Shown here one piece after another: positions 1 to 5,071 of a stretch of 6,216 nt of DNA. A model generated the notes under the pieces. That model made no database searches and had not been told where the DNA came from. It was given only the letters and a program-made list of their open reading frames with translations. Source of the stretch: Candidatus Atribacteria bacterium (GTDB lineage Bacteria > Atribacterota > JALVIU01); NCBI GenBank assembly GCA_027028665.1, contig JALVIU010000035.1:1-6216 (forward strand), read 5' to 3'. The translations under genes and the position numbers were made by a program. Every line of letters starts with the position of its first letter. Position 1 is the first letter of the stretch.

Positions 1-249
1 GTATTATTTATCTTCTCTATCTTTCTTTTTTAATTTCTATTAAATTTTCTTCTGGAATACCTAAAATTTTTCTTGGCTTATCTTTTATACCTATAAAATT
101 TCACCCCCAGCATCATTAGCAGGCACAACAACAGTTTTCCATAACTTACTTTTAGTGGGTAAATTTTCTTTAAATTCAATTTTTCTTCCTTCAAGTTGTG
201 TTAAAATTTTTTCAATTTCATAATAATTACTCCTCAATTCTCTGGGATC
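1..249 (-). pseudogene. Frameshifted AlbA_2 (Schlafen-type) domain protein, fragment
   Basis: Read on the minus strand from about 249 downwards, one frame encodes YYEIEKILTQLEGRKIEFKE, then a TVV-PANDAGG segment, and stops at TAG 93-91. The next frame continues at 91 with GIKDKPRKILGIPEENLIEI up to TAG 19-17. Joined, these give the AlbA_2 pattern: E-x-K-x-x-E-F-K-E, then A-N-D-x-G-G, then I-G-I-x-D. A single lost A (TTAATAGGT becoming TTATAGGT near 92-96) would explain the break. The third frame past 25 gives IEKINN, similar to how the family continues, so a second frameshift is likely before the window edge. AlbA_2 proteins are putative nucleic-acid-binding proteins, often found beside type I restriction genes. 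An SD-like GAGGAG (235-230) precedes an ATG (221-219), but that ATG is out of frame. Family assignment is fairly sure; function is lost or not visible. Confidence 0.7.
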
Positions 250-293
250 ACCCTAATTTCAGTTTTCTTGTAGCTATGCGGATTTTGATCATC
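234..293 (-). pseudogene. hsdS: Remnant resembling the N-terminus of HsdS (type I restriction specificity subunit)
   Basis: Directly after the stop of the nuclease-like gene, and in the same frame, the minus strand encodes NPHSYKKTEIRVIPEN and then TGA (236-234). Many HsdS proteins start with a segment like YKKTEIGVIPEDWE, so this looks like that segment with G changed to R and the W codon TGG changed to TGA. An ATG at 292-290 is one base out of frame. Nothing HsdS-like follows; the AlbA_2 fragment begins instead, so the rest of the gene appears deleted. The match is only about 18 codons and was made from memory of the family, so confidence is moderate. Confidence 0.45.
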
Positions 294-755
294 TTAACTA
301 CCTATCACCTCATAGAATTCGATGATTTCTTTGCTATTTCTTTCTATCCAGCAAATATTAATTCTATGGGCGGTAATTCCAAGGAAAACCCCAAGTTTGT
401 AATTGTACTTCTTGACTTCATTTTTCAACTTTTTGATATCATTCTTAGCGTCTTTACTATCTATTGAATTTTTCTTGATTTCAAAAATGCACAAATTATT
501 ATCTGAATTTCTTTTGTGTATAATTATATCAGGTCTTACATTAGAACCGTTCATGTTTCTTTTGACATTTGCTTTGTCTCTATTGTACTCTAAATCGATA
601 TTATATTCCCTAAACTTCTCCTCCAGATACACACCGATTCTATGTGCCATCGTAACTTCGTGCACATCTAACTTCATAAGTTCAGGCCAATCATTTGCTA
701 TAAAATTATATATGGCACATTTTATAAGTATAGCTTCTTTTTTAATGCTCATCAT
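294..755 (-). CDS. Small PD-(D/E)XK nuclease-like protein
   Basis: This intact 153-residue gene starts at ATG 755-753, with GAGG at 767-764 and an 8-base spacer; a second ATG follows immediately. The protein shows a PD-(D/E)XK core: an N-terminal helix with E33 (HEVTMAHRIGVYLEEKF, 32-48), EYNRD at 56-60, RPD at 74-76 followed by hydrophobic III, a turn, and the strand CIFEIKK with E92 and K94. D76, E92 and K94 would be the metal-binding and catalytic set. The C-terminal half is a lysine-rich helix (about 97-119) and two short strands. Nothing suggests export or a membrane. Small standalone proteins of this type are usually called hypothetical, and their substrate is unknown. It is the only open gene among decayed HsdS-, AlbA_2- and RtcB-like pieces, so it may be an accessory nuclease of a lost restriction locus; that is inference. 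No convincing promoter was seen upstream. Confidence 0.75.
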   Translation of the reverse strand: MMSIKKEAILIKCAIYNFIANDWPELMKLDVHEVTMAHRIGVYLEEKFREYNIDLEYNRDKANVKRNMNGSNVRPDIIIHKRNSDNNLCIFEIKKNSIDSKDAKNDIKKLKNEVKKYNYKLGVFLGITAHRINICWIERNSKEIIEFYEVIGS

Positions 756-771
756 ATCTCAAACCTCATTA

Positions 772-796
772 TCTTTAATATTCTTTAATATTCTTT
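772..796. repeat. 10-bp tandem repeat, about 2.5 copies
   Basis: On the plus strand TTCTTTAATA is repeated with an exact 10-base period. The first copy lacks its first T (772-780), the second is 781-790, and TTCTTT at 791-796 is a partial third. It lies just upstream of the nuclease-like gene and overlaps the end of the HsdS-like remnant. It is probably slippage in AT-rich DNA, although a 10-bp period could also place protein sites on one face of the helix. Confidence 0.7.
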
Positions 797-889
797 CGTT
801 TTTTTCTTATACTTTCCAACTTTTCTTTCAATCTCAAGCAGTAGCTTTTATATCTTTTAGTAAGTTCTTTTTATGGCTGATTGTTCTTC
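785..889 (-). pseudogene. hsdS: Remnant resembling the C-terminal end of HsdS
   Basis: From 889 down, one minus frame reads EEQSAIKRTY-stop-KI-stop-KLLLEIERKVGKYKKKTKEY-stop, with stops at 859-857, 850-848 and 787-785. HsdS proteins typically end with a segment like EEQxAIAxVLSDxDxLIxxLEKxIxKYKxIK, forming the distal conserved coiled coil. The reading aligns to that pattern without gaps: the two internal stops sit at the S and D positions, and the coiled-coil part LEIERKVGKYKK is preserved. There is no start codon and no upstream HsdS sequence, so this would be a tail left by deletion. The alternative is a chance match in lysine-rich, AT-rich DNA; the gap-free register makes me favour the remnant. 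Confidence 0.45.
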
Positions 890-927
890 CTATTTGAATA
901 TAAGTGCATTCATTGCTATCTCTTCCC

Positions 928-1122
928 TTAACATTTTTTATATAGTTTTGCTGCAAATCCCACCACAGAACCCTTTCCATAATGTACATCAGGCATAATA
1001 CGTGGATGGGTCCCTTTTGATACAATAGAATTGACATATGTATATATCTGAGATAGTGCAGCCTGTTCTATATTATCTGTAAAGATCTTACATTCTTCTT
1101 ATTTACCTTTTATAATTAGCAT
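928..1122 (-). pseudogene. rtcB: RtcB-type RNA ligase, N-terminal fragment with in-frame stop
   Basis: A good ribosome site (AAAGGAG, 1136-1130) and ATG (1122-1120) start the reading MLIIKGK followed by TAA (1101-1099). The same frame then stays open for 56 codons: EECKIFTDNIEQAALSQIYT, then a segment ending in THPRIMPDVHYGKGSVVGF, then AAKLYKKC and TAA (930-928). The family N-terminus is typically (I)KGKYNxAKVFTDNIExxAxxQI, and MPDxHxGxGxxxG is an RtcB signature, so the first stop sits where a tyrosine is expected. Intact proteins of this type are roughly 370-480 residues. Here the sequence ends before the GVDIGCG motif that carries the metal-binding cysteine and lacks all later histidines, so no ligase can be made. 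RtcB joins RNA 2',3'-cyclic phosphate ends to 5'-OH ends in tRNA splicing or RNA repair. The gene would have been transcribed divergently from the CoA-transferase. Confidence 0.85.
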
Positions 1123-1175
1123 GGTTTATCTCCTTTTTCTGTATTTAAATTAATATCGGTAAGACCTCTTATAAT

Positions 1176-1204
1176 CCCTGAGATAATTTTGACATACCCT
1201 GAGA
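1176..1204. promoter_or_regulatory. Direct repeat flanking a -35 box, possible operator
   Basis: CCCTGAGA occurs at 1176-1183 and again at 1197-1204. The copies are 21 bases apart, close to two helical turns, so both would face the same side of the DNA. They bracket the -35 hexamer at 1189-1194: the first copy lies upstream and the second in the spacer. That geometry suits a regulator of the CoA-transferase gene. The repeat is seen directly; the regulatory role is inference. Confidence 0.4.
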
Positions 1205-1217
1205 GATATGCTAAAAT
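1189..1217 (+). promoter_or_regulatory. Sigma-70/A-type promoter for the CoA-transferase gene
   Basis: TTGACA (1189-1194), a 17-base spacer and TAAAAT (1212-1217), with TGC directly before the -10 (extended -10). This is a near-consensus promoter and would start transcription near 1224, giving a leader of about 30 bases before the ribosome site GGAGGG (1244-1249). Confidence 0.8.
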
Positions 1218-1254
1218 TTTAAGAAATTAAACTTATTGAAAGTGGAGGGTCTTT

Positions 1255-2442
1255 ATGAAACCATTGGAAGGAATAAGGGTTTTGGATTTTACACATGTGT
1301 TAGCAGGTCCTTATGCCACTATGATCCTTGGAGATTTGGGTGCAGAAGTTATAAAGATTGAAAGACCTAAAATAGGTGATGACTCAAGGGGTTTTGGGCC
1401 ATACAAAAATGGAGAGAGTGCATATTTTGCCAATATAAATCGTGATAAATATGGAATAGTACTTGATCTTAAGGCCGAAGAGGCAAAAAAGATAGTAAAA
1501 GAGCTTGTAAAGAAGAGTGATATTGTAATTGAGAATTTTAAGCCAGGCACTATGGAAAAACTTGGATTTTCCTATGAGGAATTTTCAAAGATCAATCCAA
1601 AGATAATATATGTATCAATATCTGGCTTTGGGAAAACAGGACTTTATAAGGATAGGCCAGGATATGACATGATAGTTCAGGCATTTGGTGGTATTATGAG
1701 CATCACAGGTCCAGAGGGAGGACCTCCTGTAAGGGTAGGTACATCTGTCGGTGATATAACAGCTGCACTGTTTTCAGCAATAGGTATCCTTTCTGCATTA
1801 GTCGTAAGAGATAGGACAGGCAAGGGTCAGTTTATAGATGTAGCTATGCTTGATTGTCAGCTTGCTATCTTGGAAAATGCCATAATGAGATATTATATCG
1901 CAGGAGAGATTCCAGGACCTCTGGGTACGAGACACCCCTCTATTGTTCCATTTCAGGCATTTAAGGCAAAGGATGACTGGATTGTAATAGCAGTGGGAAA
2001 TGATAATCTTTGGGGCAAGTTCTGTAGAGCAGTAGGTAGGGAAGAACTCATAGATGATCCAAGATTTAAGACAAATCCTAAGAGATTAGAAAATTATAAG
2101 ATTTTAAAGCCTATAATAGATGAGATAGTTTCCCAGAAGACAGTAGATGAATGGCTGGAGATTTTCTTAAAGGCAGAGGTGCCATCTACCAGGATAAATA
2201 CTATAGATAGAACAGTAAATGATCCACATGTAAAGGCCCGCGGGATCTTACAAAAAGTTAAACACCCTGTAATAGGGGATATGCTTATTCCAAAGTTGCC
2301 CATCATGTTTTCAGAGACACCTGTAGATATAGAAAGACCTGCACCACTCCTTGGAGAGCATAATGATAAGGTATTAAAAGAACTCCTTGGCTATACTGAT
2401 GAAGAAATAAAATCTCTAAAGGTCAAGGGTGTATTGGGGTAA
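1255..2442 (+). CDS. CaiB/BaiF family III CoA-transferase
   Basis: This 395-residue cytoplasmic enzyme would move coenzyme A between carboxylic acids through a glutamyl/aspartyl-type enzyme intermediate. It starts at ATG 1255 with GGAGGG five bases upstream, and the N-terminus LEGIRVLDFTHVLAGPYAT is where family members begin. Other family features follow in order: GDLGAEVIKIERP (26-38), NRDKYGIVLDL (62-72), IENFKPGTMEKLG (92-104), ISGFGKTG (122-129), GYDMIVQAFGGIMS (136-149), GDITAALFSAIGI (166-178) and GKGQFIDVAMLD (189-200). D200 matches the catalytic aspartate of formyl-CoA transferase (Asp169 there). The C-terminal part has the small-domain NDPHVKARG (322-330) and PAPLLGEHND (362-371). 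Length is normal and nothing is broken. Substrates vary widely in this family (formate/oxalate, carnitine, bile acids, succinate/malate, aromatic acids), and neither the sequence nor the neighbours decide which applies. It has its own promoter and possible operator repeats. Confidence 0.93.
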   Translation: MKPLEGIRVLDFTHVLAGPYATMILGDLGAEVIKIERPKIGDDSRGFGPYKNGESAYFANINRDKYGIVLDLKAEEAKKIVKELVKKSDIVIENFKPGTMEKLGFSYEEFSKINPKIIYVSISGFGKTGLYKDRPGYDMIVQAFGGIMSITGPEGGPPVRVGTSVGDITAALFSAIGILSALVVRDRTGKGQFIDVAMLDCQLAILENAIMRYYIAGEIPGPLGTRHPSIVPFQAFKAKDDWIVIAVGNDNLWGKFCRAVGREELIDDPRFKTNPKRLENYKILKPIIDEIVSQKTVDEWLEIFLKAEVPSTRINTIDRTVNDPHVKARGILQKVKHPVIGDMLIPKLPIMFSETPVDIERPAPLLGEHNDKVLKELLGYTDEEIKSLKVKGVLG

Positions 2443-2455
2443 GAGATAAGATTTG

Positions 2456-2464
2456 TGATATAAT
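2456..2464 (+). promoter_or_regulatory. Possible extended -10 promoter for the nucleotidase gene
   Basis: TGA followed by TATAAT (2459-2464) gives a perfect -10 with an extended TGn. No good -35 lies 16-18 bases upstream. It sits in the 55-base gap after the CoA-transferase stop, where no terminator is visible, so the nucleotidase could be transcribed from here and also by read-through. Confidence 0.5.
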
Positions 2465-2497
2465 TATTTTAAGAAAAATAAAAAAGGGGGTATTTTT

Positions 2498-4138
2498 ATG
2501 AAGGCAAAGAGAATTTTAGGGGTTTTGCTTTTGGTTTTGGTGTTATCTTTTATAGTAGGTGTACCATCTTTTGCAAAATCTGGCACACTTGTACTTCTTG
2601 AGACAAATGATTTACAAAGTGCTGTAGTACCTTTTAAGGCAAAGGTTTATGTAAATGGAGAAAAGGTAAAAAAGATGGTAGGAGGACTTGCACGTGTTGC
2701 AAGTTTTTACAAGGAGATGGTGAAGGAGTATGATGGAAGTGTAGTGCTTGTATCAGGTGGAGATGATACTATAGGACCATTATTTTATTACTTCCATGGA
2801 AAACCAGAGTACAGGGGGATGAGCCTTGCAGGGTACTCAGTAGTTGCCCCAGGAAATCATGAGTTTGACCTTGGACCAGCAGTATATGCAGAGGCAATTG
2901 ACCATGCATCCTTTGATATAATAAGTGCAAATTTAAAAATAAAGGAACCCATCTTACAAGGAAAGATTAAGCCTTATGTAATTAAAAATGTAGGTAATTT
3001 GAAAGTGGGATTCTTTGGTCTTATGACTTCTGAACTTCCTATTGTCTCAAATGCAGGTGAAGGTGTAGGAGTAGAAGGGGATTATGTAAAGGTTGCAAAA
3101 CAGATGGTAAAAGAACTTAAAGATAAAGGAGTAGATGTAGTTATAGCTGTTACCCATATAGGACTTACAGAGGATATAAAGCTTGCAAAACAGGTAGAGG
3201 GAATAGCCGCTATCCTTGGTGGCCATAGTCATAGCCTTACAAAGAAGGCAGAAGTAGTTGATGGACCAAATGGATGGAAAACTGTTGTAGTACAAGCAGG
3301 TGCAAGGGCTATGTATGTAGGTAAACTTGTCCTCCCGGTGGATAATGGAAGACCTGTGATAGATGGGATGAAGTGGGAACTTGTACTTATGGATGAGAAT
3401 ATTCCCGAAGATGCTGCTGTTTCTTCATATCTTGAACCTATGATAAAGGCAATGGATGAGAAGCTCTCTATTCCTATCGGTGAATCTTTGGTAGATCTTG
3501 ATGCACGGAAAAAGGCTGTAAGAGCTGGAGAATCCAATCTGGGTGACTTTATTGCAGATGCATTCCTCTGGAAGTTTAAGGGAGATGTGGCAGTCACAAA
3601 CGGAGGTGGAATAAGGGGAGATAAGATATATCCTAAAGGAGAAATAAGTTATAAGACACTTACACAGATTCATCCCTTTGGGAATACAGTAGTTATTGCA
3701 GAACTAACAGGAGAGGAACTTCGTAAAGTTCTCGAAATTTCTGCTTCTGCCCTTATCGGGCCAAATGACAACTATGATGGTAAGAAAAGAACTCCGACAG
3801 GTGGATTTTTACAGGTTGCAGGTCTTAAGGTTACATATGACCTTACAAAACCGCCTACAATTATAGATAATAATGGAAATGTTGAGAAGTGGGGAGAAAG
3901 AGTTGTTAAGGTAGAGGTATTAAAGAATGGAAAGTGGCAACCCCTTGATCCAAAGGCTACATATAAGGTAATTACAAATAGCTGGACAGGACATGGTGGA
4001 GATAAGTACTATATATTTAAGAAAAAAGGTGTATATGATACTACAATGCCTATAGTAGATGTGATGGCAGAATATATAAAATACCTTGGTGGAAAGATCT
4101 CTCCAAAGGTAGAGGGTAGGATCACAATAATAAAATAA
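2498..4138 (+). CDS. Exported 5'-nucleotidase-type metallophosphatase
   Basis: This 546-residue protein is about the length of E. coli UshA and has the same two-domain plan, so it probably removes phosphate from nucleotides or related compounds outside the membrane. ATG 2498 follows a GGGGG-rich ribosome site (2486-2490) with a 7-base spacer. A signal peptide is clear: KAKR, a hydrophobic stretch (about 6-22), and a likely cut after SFA at 26. There is no lipobox cysteine. The metallophosphatase domain (about 29-280) shows TNDLQ (36-40), GGDD (87-90), GNHEFD (119-124), THIG (219-222) and GGHSH (241-245). The C-terminal nucleotide-binding domain (about 325-546) shows NLGDFIADA, NGGGIR (368-373), HPFGN (392-396) and GHGGDKYYIF (498-507), with F394 and the YY pair likely stacking on the base. 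Oddly, residue 40 is Q where the family normally has the metal-binding H of TNDxH. All other metal-site residues are present. Exact substrate is not known. Confidence 0.9.
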   Translation: MKAKRILGVLLLVLVLSFIVGVPSFAKSGTLVLLETNDLQSAVVPFKAKVYVNGEKVKKMVGGLARVASFYKEMVKEYDGSVVLVSGGDDTIGPLFYYFHGKPEYRGMSLAGYSVVAPGNHEFDLGPAVYAEAIDHASFDIISANLKIKEPILQGKIKPYVIKNVGNLKVGFFGLMTSELPIVSNAGEGVGVEGDYVKVAKQMVKELKDKGVDVVIAVTHIGLTEDIKLAKQVEGIAAILGGHSHSLTKKAEVVDGPNGWKTVVVQAGARAMYVGKLVLPVDNGRPVIDGMKWELVLMDENIPEDAAVSSYLEPMIKAMDEKLSIPIGESLVDLDARKKAVRAGESNLGDFIADAFLWKFKGDVAVTNGGGIRGDKIYPKGEISYKTLTQIHPFGNTVVIAELTGEELRKVLEISASALIGPNDNYDGKKRTPTGGFLQVAGLKVTYDLTKPPTIIDNNGNVEKWGERVVKVEVLKNGKWQPLDPKATYKVITNSWTGHGGDKYYIFKKKGVYDTTMPIVDVMAEYIKYLGGKISPKVEGRITIIK

Positions 4139-4161
4139 TTATTTAAATTTCTATTTAGTAG

Positions 4162-4190
4162 TTGACTATATTTTGTATTTGTGTTATACT
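4162..4190 (+). promoter_or_regulatory. Sigma-70/A-type promoter for the cold-shock gene
   Basis: TTGACT (4162-4167), a 17-base spacer and TATACT (4185-4190), with TGT directly before the -10 (extended -10). Transcription would start near 4197 and give a leader of about 43 bases that carries AGGAGG at 4226-4231. Confidence 0.8.
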
Positions 4191-4203
4191 TGCATCAGCA
4201 AGT
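4188..4203. repeat. Inverted repeat over the csp -10/start region
   Basis: ACTTGC (4188-4193), loop ATCA, GCAAGT (4198-4203) form a perfect 6-bp inverted repeat overlapping the -10 and the expected transcription start. It could be an operator. A second, mutually exclusive pairing, CAAG (4199-4202) with CTTG (4210-4213), would lie at the start of the mRNA leader. Role unproven. Confidence 0.4.
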
Positions 4204-4239
4204 GTTTAGCTTGTAAATAAGTTTTAGGAGGCGTCAGTT

Positions 4240-4446
4240 TTGAGCGAGAAAGGTAAAGTTAAGTGGTTTAATGCAAGTAAGGGGTATGGGTTTATTGAGA
4301 GAGAGAATGATTCTGATGTTTTTGTTCATTACTCTGCAATCGTAGGTGATGGATATAAGACATTAGAAGAGGGTCAAGAAGTTGAGTTTGATATTGTTCA
4401 AGGAGAACGTGGTCCTCAAGCATCTAATGTAAAGAAGCTTAGCTAA
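4240..4446 (+). CDS. csp: Cold-shock domain protein (CspA family), TTG start
   Basis: This 68-residue single-domain protein of the CspA family binds single-stranded RNA or DNA and acts as an RNA chaperone that melts structure in mRNA. The start is TTG at 4240: AGGAGG (4226-4231) lies 8 bases upstream, and the next residues [19 protein letters not shown] are exactly where family members begin, so no ATG is needed. The RNA-binding motifs are visible as RNP1 KGYGFIE (14-20) and RNP2 VFVHYSAI (27-34), with the aromatic residues W9, F10, Y16, F18, F28, H30 and Y31 on the binding face. The C-terminal [13 protein letters not shown] is typical. The gene stands alone between its own promoter and a strong terminator. 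Such genes are often highly expressed and not always cold-induced; cold induction is not shown here. Confidence 0.95.
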   Translation: MSEKGKVKWFNASKGYGFIERENDSDVFVHYSAIVGDGYKTLEEGQEVEFDIVQGERGPQASNVKKLS

Positions 4447-4466
4447 AAATTAACCACAAAAAAATC

Positions 4467-4508
4467 AGAGAAGCCCCGATAAATGTATGTTTATCGGGGC
4501 TTCTTTTT
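4467..4508 (+). terminator. Strong intrinsic terminator after the cold-shock gene
   Basis: A 15-bp perfect stem (4469-4483 with 4490-4504, core GAAGCCCCGATAAA) with loop TGTATG runs into a T tract (4504-4508). An A-rich stretch (4457-4464) precedes the stem, so it may work weakly in the other direction too. It separates csp from hpf-secA. Confidence 0.93.
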
Positions 4509-4511
4509 ATG

Positions 4512-4520
4512 TGCTATAAT
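4512..4520 (+). promoter_or_regulatory. Extended -10 promoter for hpf-secA
   Basis: TGC followed by TATAAT (4515-4520) is a perfect -10 with an extended TGn, 31 bases before the hpf start. The -35 position falls inside the terminator stem and shows no match, so this promoter would depend on the extended -10. Transcription would start near 4527. Confidence 0.6.
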
Positions 4521-4551
4521 ATAATTAGAAAATAAACAAGGAGGAGATAAT

Positions 4552-5070
4552 ATGGAAGTAATATTCAAAGGAAGACATGTAAGCATACCAGATAATATAA
4601 AAAATTATATATCAAAAAAACTTGCTCCTATCGAAAGACACCTTGATAATGTAGAAAGTGTGAATGTAGTTGTATCCACAATAAAAAATACTACTATTAT
4701 CGAGGTTACTGTAAACGCTAAAGGCTTAATCATAAGGGCACAAGAGGATGGTAAGGACTGGAGAGATGTAGTTGACAGCGTAGTAGAGAAATTGGAATCT
4801 CAGATAAGAAAATATAAGGGAAAGATGTATGATAGATTTAGAAAAGGACACAATGTAGAACCCCTTGAGGAAGAAGTAGAAGAAGAGGATACAATAAAGA
4901 TAGATAAAGTGAAAGAATTCCCTATGAAACCTATGAGTGCAGAAGAGGCTGTGCTTCAAATGGAGCTTTTGGGACACAATTTCTTTGTATTTAGAGATGC
5001 AGATACAAATAATATAAATGTAGTATATAAGAGAAAAAACGGAGGATATGGCTTAATAATTACAGAGTAA
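4552..5070 (+). CDS. hpf: Ribosome hibernation promoting factor, long form
   Basis: This 172-residue long-form HPF binds the small ribosomal subunit in slow or stressed growth and pairs ribosomes into inactive 100S dimers. ATG 4552 follows AAGGAGG (4538-4544) with a 7-base spacer. The N-terminal S30AE domain (about 1-97) has [20 protein letters not shown], the VNVVVS strand and the basic helix ending [16 protein letters not shown], which would sit in the mRNA/tRNA channel. An acidic linker (about 103-113, [11 protein letters not shown]) leads to the C-terminal dimerisation domain (about 120-172) with [30 protein letters not shown] and [11 protein letters not shown], all typical of the long form. 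The short form of gamma-proteobacteria lacks this second domain, so this gene should suffice for dimer formation. It lies directly before secA, separated by one base. Confidence 0.95.
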   Translation: MEVIFKGRHVSIPDNIKNYISKKLAPIERHLDNVESVNVVVSTIKNTTIIEVTVNAKGLIIRAQEDGKDWRDVVDSVVEKLESQIRKYKGKMYDRFRKGHNVEPLEEEVEEEDTIKIDKVKEFPMKPMSAEEAVLQMELLGHNFFVFRDADTNNINVVYKRKNGGYGLIITE

Positions 5071-5071
5071 A

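Noticed and set aside
248-292. Tiny minus-strand reading MIKIRIATRKLKLG that resembles the start of HemC
   Set aside because: Only 14 codons; the overlapping frame gives a better and more context-consistent match to HsdS, so the HemC likeness is probably chance.
403-897. Plus-strand open frame of 164 codons rich in F, L, I and S
   Set aside because: It is the complement of the lysine-rich nuclease-like gene and the flanking remnants, has no ribosome site, and its membrane-like look comes only from AT-rich complement codons.
834-1037. Minus-strand open frame of 67 codons
   Set aside because: It overlaps the RtcB fragment in a different frame. The RtcB signature is in the other frame, so this one is a shadow.
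1099-1101. TAA at codon 8 of rtcB as possible read-through or recoding
   Set aside because: The gene is also truncated after 64 codons and lacks all later active-site residues, so decay is the simpler reading.
3229-3597. Minus-strand open frame of 122 codons inside the nucleotidase gene
   Set aside because: It is a shadow of a well-supported plus-strand gene, with no ribosome site or recognisable domain.
4139-4160. AT-rich palindromic stretch after the nucleotidase as a terminator
   Set aside because: It has only weak A/T pairing, no GC stem and no T tract, so no terminator is claimed there.
5041-5056. GGAGG followed by ATG GCT TAA inside the end of hpf, as a mini-ORF or leader
   Set aside because: The ATG is only two bases from GGAGG, too close for initiation, and the GGAGGATATGGC simply encodes the conserved GGYG of HPF.
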